NCBI GenBank assembly: GCA_002790195.1 | Contig: PFUR01000030.1 | Location: 2,607 to 35,346 of the forward strand | Direction: 5' to 3' | Origin: Flavobacteriales bacterium CG_4_9_14_3_um_filter_40_17 | GTDB lineage: Bacteria > Bacteroidota > Bacteroidia > Flavobacteriales > Flavobacteriaceae | DNA: 32,740 nt | Program-made: the position numbers and the translations under genes | In this document: in pieces, positions 28,301-32,740 of the stretch | How the letters are laid out: the number at the start of each line of letters is the position of its first letter | How positions within the stretch are numbered: position 1 is the first letter of the stretch | The notes under the pieces: generated by a model | Database searches by the model: none | What the model saw: only the letters and a program-made list of their open reading frames with translations | What the model was told of the DNA's origin: nothing

Positions 28301-29100
28301 ACTTTTTTGGTTTTGGAAACGAAACACCCAATCGTGATGACGTGTTAGGTTCAGATTTCAACCGTGTTAAAATGAGCGTTCTGAAGGCAGACATTGGCTT
28401 GAGAAGAAATTACATTTCCGGTTTGAATATCGATTTCAAAACCTTGGTTGAGTCTTTTGAGGTGGAAGAAACCAACAGTCGATTTATCAAGCAATTTGGT
28501 GGGGCAATTTCCGAATTTTTCGAAAGGAAAACCTTTGCGGGAGCAGACGCAAGGATTAATTTTGCCAACTACGACAATCCGGTAAGCCCGACACGCGGTA
28601 TGCGTTTCGACTTGTCAACCGGATTCAGGATTAATACGGAAGATTCGGATCGGCATTTTACGTTTGTCAAGCCGCAACTAGAATTTTACAACAGCCTGTC
28701 GCCTAATCGGAATTTGGTTTTGAAAACATTTGCCAAAAGCCAATTTAATTTCAACGATGGTTTTGAATTTTATCAGGCAGCCAATCTGGGTGGGGAAGAA
28801 GGCCTTCGAGGTTATCGGTTCCAACGATTTACGGGGAAAAATTCCTTGGTTTTAGGAGGTGATCTCCGCTATAGTTTTGACCAAGTTCGAATTAACTTTT
28901 TCGTTCCGTTGCAATTGGGAATTTACGGAGGGTACGACTTGGGAAGAGTTTGGGTAAAAAACGACTCTTCAGATGTTTGGCACGACAGCTACGGTGGTGG
29001 TTTGTGGTTCAACGGTGCCGATTTGTTTGCTGCCACCATCGGCCTTTTCGGGTCTGATGATGGTTTGCGCTTTTCGTTTGGCTTGAAGTTTGACTTTTAA
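25396..29100 (+). CDS. Giant lipoprotein: calcineurin-like phosphoesterase, kinase-like region and BamA-like barrel
   Basis: This 1234-residue envelope protein begins with a lipoprotein signal (lipobox FQSC, Cys22). Residues about 45-370 are a calcineurin-like metallophosphoesterase with all five metal motifs: GDAGN (52-56), GDNIYPSG (85-92), GNHDW (127-131), MHHP (226-229) and GHDHN (303-307). Residues about 440-660 are unusual. A Gly-rich GGGHQTRSLKL (446-456), MRALKK (Lys470/471), LYLIEKK (551-557), IGDWDRHSDQWRW (606-618) and RDRDQAF (635-641) resemble the glycine loop, catalytic Lys, hinge, catalytic loop and metal Asp of HipA/FAM20-like kinases. A single RTX-like GGQNNDTY follows (833-840). 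Residues about 890-1234 form a BamA/TamA-type surface-antigen barrel with the conserved GGEEGLRGYRF (1132-1142) and a C-terminal Phe. The family is usually annotated only as metallophosphoesterase; the kinase reading is my inference. Confidence 0.88.
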   Translation: MNNFTFKTSLLILFAVFIFQSCATYQAKIDKKHQSPSLLKNETYKHSFYLIGDAGNLDEKDINRLSGLNESLRNANQDDYLIFLGDNIYPSGLVKNDNPLRLQAEQRMNLQLVLAKSFKGKTIFIPGNHDWYNGGVEGLDREADYIKNQLGSKNTFLPKNGCPIASVSVSGNIQLIILDTQWYLEDWDRHPDINTQCGQITTREDFFMAVEDEINDNQGKTMILAMHHPMFTNGSHGSFFDAKSHLFPAGSKIPLPVLGSLANQVRGTGGIFVQDRQSRPYQNLMNRLEIIARRADKIILVSGHDHNLQLINDKGLPQIVSGSGSKKSAVAMGNNGIFASGDQGFAVMNVFKNGQTDIRFYAFNETEKPIFQSQIFPAYQAKVFKNKEDFPKTIKTSVYTKEETRKSAFFKSVWGNHYRDLYGQEITAKVALLDTLFGGLKPIRQGGGHQTRSLKLTAKNGDEYTMRALKKSAVQLFQTVAFKDKYVIEEFKNTPAERLVLDFYTASHPYVALAVTDLAEAAGVLHTDPMLFYVPKQAGLGDFNDAFGDELYLIEKKIKEDKSGEAFDGADDIESTADLFERLQKDEKYKVDEKAFIRARLFDMLIGDWDRHSDQWRWAESKQANGDRIFIPVPRDRDQAFSNFDGNLFNALRKMVGASNQFQVYDERLKNLKWMNNAGITLDRTLLKNSTLEDWIAEANQIQQSVTDASIQTAFSKLPSEIQDSETDEIIRKLKGRRVNLPDIARRYYNYLSHLGIITATDKDDIFDVERLDNGDTRVRAYRNKGGERADLIADKTFSKQQTKEIWLYGLDDKDLFNVTGKSSKNIKIRLVGGQNNDTYSLENGRKVTVYDYKSKKTDVEKKGGAIVVLKDFYGNNTFDYKKNILSSNAILPSISFNPDDGIAIGVTDVYTVKGFVRNPFTQQHKISAKAFFATQGFVADYEGTFANFFGKWNFVVGAAATSDNFSQNFFGFGNETPNRDDVLGSDFNRVKMSVLKADIGLRRNYISGLNIDFKTLVESFEVEETNSRFIKQFGGAISEFFERKTFAGADARINFANYDNPVSPTRGMRFDLSTGFRINTEDSDRHFTFVKPQLEFYNSLSPNRNLVLKTFAKSQFNFNDGFEFYQAANLGGEEGLRGYRFQRFTGKNSLVLGGDLRYSFDQVRINFFVPLQLGIYGGYDLGRVWVKNDSSDVWHDSYGGGLWFNGADLFAATIGLFGSDDGLRFSFGLKFDF

Positions 29101-29114
29101 AAAATGAATTAAAA

Positions 29115-29651
29115 ATGACAACAGAAGAACTTAAATACCCAATCGGACGTTATGACAGGCCAACTGCATTCACAGCTGATATTTTGAAAAAAAGTATACA
29201 GGATATTGAAGATTTTCCAAAAAAAATAAGAAAAGAAGTTCAGTCTTTATCAGATGTACAGTTAGACACCCCGTATCGGCCGGCCGGATGGACAATCAGG
29301 CAACTGGTTAACCACTGTGCAGACAGCCACATGAATAGTCTAATCAGGTTTAAACTAGCATTGACGGAGGAAAAACCCATCATCAAACCCTATTTTGAAG
29401 ATCGATGGGCCGAACTTCCGGACAGCAAAAACATCCCGATAGAACCTGCACTTAAGCTGGTTGAAGGCTTGCATGAACGTTGGGTTGTGTTGCTGAAAAA
29501 CCTCACAGAAGAGCAGCTGGCAAAAACTTTTATCCATCCCGAACACGCTAAAGAATTTAGCCTGGAGGAGACAATTACGATTTATGCTTGGCATTGCAAC
29601 CACCATTTGGCACACCTTACAAGGCTTAAGCAAACCAAGAATTGGAAGTAA
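29115..29651 (+). CDS. DinB/YfiT-like metal-dependent protein (bacillithiol transferase family)
   Basis: This is a four-helix-bundle DinB-superfamily protein of the YfiT/BstA group, whose studied members transfer thiols or hydrolyse with a bound metal. The 178 residues keep the three-His metal site. One His lies in LVNHCADSHMN and two more in AWHCNHHLAHL near the C-terminus. RPAGWTIRQL is typical of the group, as is the opening YPIGRYDRP. It starts 14 nt after the phosphoesterase-barrel gene and is probably co-transcribed with it. The thiol cofactor of this organism cannot be told from the window. Confidence 0.92.
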   Translation: MTTEELKYPIGRYDRPTAFTADILKKSIQDIEDFPKKIRKEVQSLSDVQLDTPYRPAGWTIRQLVNHCADSHMNSLIRFKLALTEEKPIIKPYFEDRWAELPDSKNIPIEPALKLVEGLHERWVVLLKNLTEEQLAKTFIHPEHAKEFSLEETITIYAWHCNHHLAHLTRLKQTKNWK

Positions 29652-29737
29652 GATTTTGTTTAATTTTATTCAAATTTGTTTAATCCTTTTTCCTCAATTC
29701 TTTTTGGTCTTGCCCCATTTTTTATAAATTAGAATTG

Positions 29738-29745
29738 TATTTTTG
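29738..29745 (+). promoter_or_regulatory. -7 promoter box of the DUF4834-yfhO unit
   Basis: TATTTTTG is an exact TAnnTTTG match 22 nt before the ATG at 29768. A longer in-frame start at 29735 would lie upstream of the transcript start and is rejected. Confidence 0.6.
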
Positions 29746-29767
29746 TAGCTTTAAAAAATTGAAGACA

Positions 29768-30013
29768 ATGCAAGAGGCCTCGTTTACCGGTTTGATACGG
29801 ATTTTATTTATCTTTTTCATCGTTTATTACGCCATCAAACTTTTGATGCGGATTTTTGCTCCGCACATTGTCAATTATCTTTCAAAAAAAGTAGAAAACA
29901 ACCTGAAGGAACAATTTAAAAGTCAACAACAAGCAGAACAGAATGACGTTGCTCCAAAGGAAAAAAAGAAAGACAATCTGGGGGAATATATTGATTACGA
30001 AGAAGTTGAATAG
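29768..30013 (+). CDS. Small membrane protein, DUF4834 family
   Basis: The 81-residue protein has one membrane helix (about residues 7-27, LIRILFIFFIVYYAIKLLM). A basic stretch and a charged, Gln/Lys/Glu-rich cytoplasmic tail follow, ending in GEYIDYEEVE. That last pattern is typical of DUF4834, a family known from Bacteroidota without assigned function. It precedes the YfhO gene by 30 nt and probably shares its promoter. Confidence 0.85.
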   Translation: MQEASFTGLIRILFIFFIVYYAIKLLMRIFAPHIVNYLSKKVENNLKEQFKSQQQAEQNDVAPKEKKKDNLGEYIDYEEVE

Positions 30014-30043
30014 TTTATCTAAAGTATTTCATCTCAATTGCTT

Positions 30044-32470
30044 ATGAAGAATGTTTTTCCAATTATCAAAAATCACTTGTTCGTTTCAATGCTTTTTGTG
30101 GTGATTTCCCTCCTTTTTTTCTACCCCGTTTTGCAGGGCAAAAAAATCTATCAAAGCGACATTGTACAATATACCGGAATGTCTAAACTTCAAAATGATT
30201 TTAGAAGTGATACCGGCGAAGAAACCTATTGGACAGATGCGGCTTTCGGTGGGATGCCGACCTATCAGTTGGGTGCAAAATACCCGCACAACTACATCAA
30301 GCAATTGGATCTATTACTTCGTTTTTTACCGCGTCCGGCAGATTATTTGTTTCTGTATTTTATCGGTTTATACATGCTTTTGCTTGTACTTCAGGTAGAT
30401 TGGAAATTAGCCTTTTTGGGAGCAATAGGTTTTGGGTTTTCAACCTATTTGATTATCATACTCGGAGTGGGGCATAACGCCAAAGCCCATGCCATCGGTT
30501 ATATGCCTTTGGTTTTGGCAGGAATTTTTTACTGTCTTCGAAAACCTAAACTGTTGTCTTTCATACTGACATCCACCGCGTTGGCACTCGAACTTAACGC
30601 CAATCACTTTCAAATGACCTACTACCTCGGTTTTTTGATTTTGATTATTTGGGTTGTTTATCTGTTAAATGCTTTCAAAAATAAATCACTCAAATCGTTT
30701 TTCATTTCATCAGCTGGACTTTTTGCCGCGTTGATTTTTGCCGTCGCACTGAATGCAACCAACCTAATGGCAACGCGTGAATATGCTGAATTCAGCACCC
30801 GTGGAAAAAGCGAAATAACCATCAATCCGGATGGCACGCCCAAAGAATCCATTTCCGGTTTAGACAAAAGTTACATCACCGAGTACAGCTACGGACTGAT
30901 GGAAACACTTGACCTGTTTGTGCCGAGACTTTATGGCGGAAGCAATTCCGAAAAATTGGGAGTCGACTCTAAAACCTATGATTTTCTCAGAAAAAATGGT
31001 GTTCCTGCCGGTCAGGCTTTGTCCTTTGCAGAAAACTTACCAACCTATTGGGGATCACAGCCCATCGTAGCAGCACCGGCTTATTTGGGAGCGATACTGA
31101 TATTTCTCATGGTGCTCGGTATCATGCTAATAAAAGGGAAAACCAAGTATTGGCTGCTTGCGGGAATACTGCTTTCTCTGCTGCTTTCGTGGGGTAAAAA
31201 TTTTTCGATACTGACCGATTTTTTTATAGATTATATGCCGATGTACGACAAATTCAGGGCAGTTTCTTCCATTCAGGTTTTGTTGGAATTGTGTGTGCCT
31301 ATTTTGGGAATTTTAGGACTGCATCAATTTATAAAAGGAGAACAATCATTGGTTGAAAAGAAAAAAGCTTTGGCTTATGCGTTTAGCATTCCGACGGGAC
31401 TGGCTTTAATATTTATCTTTTTCAAAGATGCCCTTTTTGATTTTGTGGGAGCCAATGATGGTTATTACATGCAGAATTACGGTCAGGATTTTGTGGAAGC
31501 ACTTCGCGACGACCGGGCATCCATGTTGCTTTCAGACACTTTTAGGAGTTTGGTGTTTGTCGCGCTTGCAGCAGCTTCGATGTGGTTGTTTATGTTTGAA
31601 AAAATAAAATCCAATACGTTGGTAATTGCATTGGTCGTACTCACTTTGATTGATTTGGGCGGTGTAGCCAAAAGATATGTCAACAAAGAAAGTTTTGTTG
31701 ACTCCAAAATTTATGAAAGGCCTTTTGCACCGACCAAAGCCGATTTACACATATTATCCGACAAAAGCCATTTTCGGGTGCTCGATTTGTCCGCAAGCCC
31801 TTTTAACAGTGCGCGTGCTTCGTTCTTTTTTAATTCTATCGGCGGTTATCACGCGGCCAAACCTGCTAAAATTCAAGATTTATTCGATTTTTATATCAGC
31901 AAAAACAAGATTGAAATTCTCAACCTGCTCAATACCAAATACATCATTCAAGAGGGCGAAGACGGAATAGCTGTAGCCGGAATCAATCCCGATGCAAACA
32001 GCCCGGTTTGGTTGATAGACAGCATACAGTTTGTGGCTTCTCAAAATGAGGAATTGCTGAATCTCGGTAATATAGACACCAAAAGAACCGCTTTGATTCA
32101 CCAAGATTTTAAAAACCTGATAGATCAAACTGTTTTCCCACAAGATTCAACAGCGCAAATCAACCTAAAAACTTACCAACCCAATCATTTGGTCTATGTT
32201 TCGGAAACACAAAAGCCTCGTGTGGCTGTGTTTTCTGAAATGTACTATCCCAAAGGCTGGAACGCCTATTTGAACGGGCAAAAAGTTCCCTATTTCAGAG
32301 CAGACTATGTATTGCGCGCGCTGAAAATACCCGCCGGGAAAAATATTATCGAATTTAAATTTGAGCCGCAGGTGGTCGAAACGGGAGGGAAGATTGCTTT
32401 GTTCAGTAGCCTCGCCATGGTTATTTTAACATTGGGTGCGGTGTTCTCGTGTATAAAAAAAAGAAAATAA
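30044..32470 (+). CDS. YfhO family polytopic membrane protein, probable glycosyltransferase
   Basis: This is an 808-residue inner-membrane protein of the YfhO family, GT-C-like enzymes thought to transfer sugars from lipid carriers. It opens with a membrane helix (about 12-30), followed by the family signature region WTDAAFGGMPTYQLG. About ten further hydrophobic segments are spread over residues 90-550, and a soluble domain covers residues about 560-780. A last membrane helix (about 783-802) ends in a basic tail CIKKRK. In Gram-positive species YfhO glycosylates lipoteichoic acid; the Bacteroidota substrate is unknown. The ATG at 30044 is preferred to an upstream TTG at 30038. Confidence 0.92.
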   Translation: MKNVFPIIKNHLFVSMLFVVISLLFFYPVLQGKKIYQSDIVQYTGMSKLQNDFRSDTGEETYWTDAAFGGMPTYQLGAKYPHNYIKQLDLLLRFLPRPADYLFLYFIGLYMLLLVLQVDWKLAFLGAIGFGFSTYLIIILGVGHNAKAHAIGYMPLVLAGIFYCLRKPKLLSFILTSTALALELNANHFQMTYYLGFLILIIWVVYLLNAFKNKSLKSFFISSAGLFAALIFAVALNATNLMATREYAEFSTRGKSEITINPDGTPKESISGLDKSYITEYSYGLMETLDLFVPRLYGGSNSEKLGVDSKTYDFLRKNGVPAGQALSFAENLPTYWGSQPIVAAPAYLGAILIFLMVLGIMLIKGKTKYWLLAGILLSLLLSWGKNFSILTDFFIDYMPMYDKFRAVSSIQVLLELCVPILGILGLHQFIKGEQSLVEKKKALAYAFSIPTGLALIFIFFKDALFDFVGANDGYYMQNYGQDFVEALRDDRASMLLSDTFRSLVFVALAAASMWLFMFEKIKSNTLVIALVVLTLIDLGGVAKRYVNKESFVDSKIYERPFAPTKADLHILSDKSHFRVLDLSASPFNSARASFFFNSIGGYHAAKPAKIQDLFDFYISKNKIEILNLLNTKYIIQEGEDGIAVAGINPDANSPVWLIDSIQFVASQNEELLNLGNIDTKRTALIHQDFKNLIDQTVFPQDSTAQINLKTYQPNHLVYVSETQKPRVAVFSEMYYPKGWNAYLNGQKVPYFRADYVLRALKIPAGKNIIEFKFEPQVVETGGKIALFSSLAMVILTLGAVFSCIKKRK

Positions 32471-32489
32471 ACCACTCTATTTACATATC

Positions 32490-32740
32490 CAATTAAGGGC
32501 GTTTTGCTAACTTTATTCCAAAGCGGAAGATATTCCGGTTGATAGCCTTTTTTAGATTTGAAGAGCATTTCACCCCAAAAGTATCAAGCGGTTCGGATGT
32601 TCGTTTTCCACGAGGTAAATGTTGCCGTTTTTTAATGCCAGCCGCAAAGTGTATTATCCTAAACTGCTGTAATCCGAAAAATGGCTGGAACACATAAACC
32701 GTTTGATTTTTTCCTGATATTCACGCTTTACATTTCCTTC
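32490..32740 (-). pseudogene. Frame-broken gene fragment at the right edge
   Basis: Read from the edge on the minus strand, one frame gives 28 coding-like residues starting EGNVKREYQEKIKRFM, then a TAA at 32654-32656. The same frame continues in equally coding-like sequence (LALKNGNIYLVENEHPNRLI) to a TGA at 32570-32572. A shifted frame then continues plausibly with EMLFKSKKGYQPEYLPLWNKV to about 32500. Two stops and a frame shift in 250 nt of good codon usage point to a decayed gene, or to assembly errors. I do not recognise the product. It converges on the yfhO gene. Confidence 0.4.

Overview
The window is chromosomal DNA of a Bacteroidota bacterium (class not resolved). Three things point there. 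Twelve exact copies of the Bacteroidota -7 promoter box TAnnTTTG sit at sensible distances upstream of genes. The order coiled-coil gene, zapA, 6S RNA, RNase Y is syntenic with that phylum. Several families are largely Bacteroidota-specific: DUF4834, a SusG-like GH13 lipoprotein, an HD/PycTM fusion, and a phosphoesterase fused to an outer-membrane barrel. I see no insertion sequence, integrase, phage gene, rRNA or CRISPR array. Most of the window is ordinary metabolic chromosome.

Layout. 1-223: an upstream gene's end region and a rho-independent terminator. 224-6747 (minus): methylmalonyl-CoA mutase, a GH13 amylase lipoprotein, a YitT membrane protein and fumarylacetoacetase. 6856-8130 (plus): serine hydroxymethyltransferase, sharing a compact divergent promoter with fumarylacetoacetase. 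8234-11508 (minus): a creatininase-family amidohydrolase, RNase Y, a 6S RNA that can be folded by hand, ZapA and a small coiled-coil protein. 11769-12404 (plus): an OmpW-type outer-membrane protein, convergent with the minus-strand pair ddl and a membrane-anchored unknown. 14124-17790 (plus): a three-gene acyl-CoA carboxylase (biotin carrier, biotin carboxylase, carboxyltransferase), probably propionyl-CoA carboxylase. 17973-19433: a Tat-exported Gfo/Idh/MocA oxidoreductase, followed by a convergent tRNA-Thr(CGU). 19657-22783: a secreted unknown protein, then pfkA and gap. 22866-25356: a BadF-type sugar kinase, then RidA and an HD-PycTM fusion on the minus strand. 25396-32470 (plus): a 1234-residue phosphoesterase/kinase-like/barrel lipoprotein, a DinB/YfiT protein, DUF4834 and a YfhO protein. 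The right edge holds what looks like a frame-broken gene on the minus strand.

How the genes work together. The carboxylase (14-18 kb) and the B12-dependent mutase (0-2.4 kb) are the two ends of the propionyl-CoA to succinyl-CoA route. The epimerase is not in the window. Fumarylacetoacetase is the last step of tyrosine breakdown. PfkA and GAPDH are central glycolysis, and the GH13 lipoprotein would feed sugar in from the envelope.

The least ordinary part is 23.7-29.7 kb. A stand-alone Pycsar-type transmembrane effector domain fused to an HD hydrolase has no cyclase nearby. It is divergent from a giant lipoprotein that carries a calcineurin-like phosphoesterase, a central region with kinase-like motifs and a BamA-like barrel. 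These two genes, together with the 6S RNA and its probable promoter inside zapA, are the best leads.
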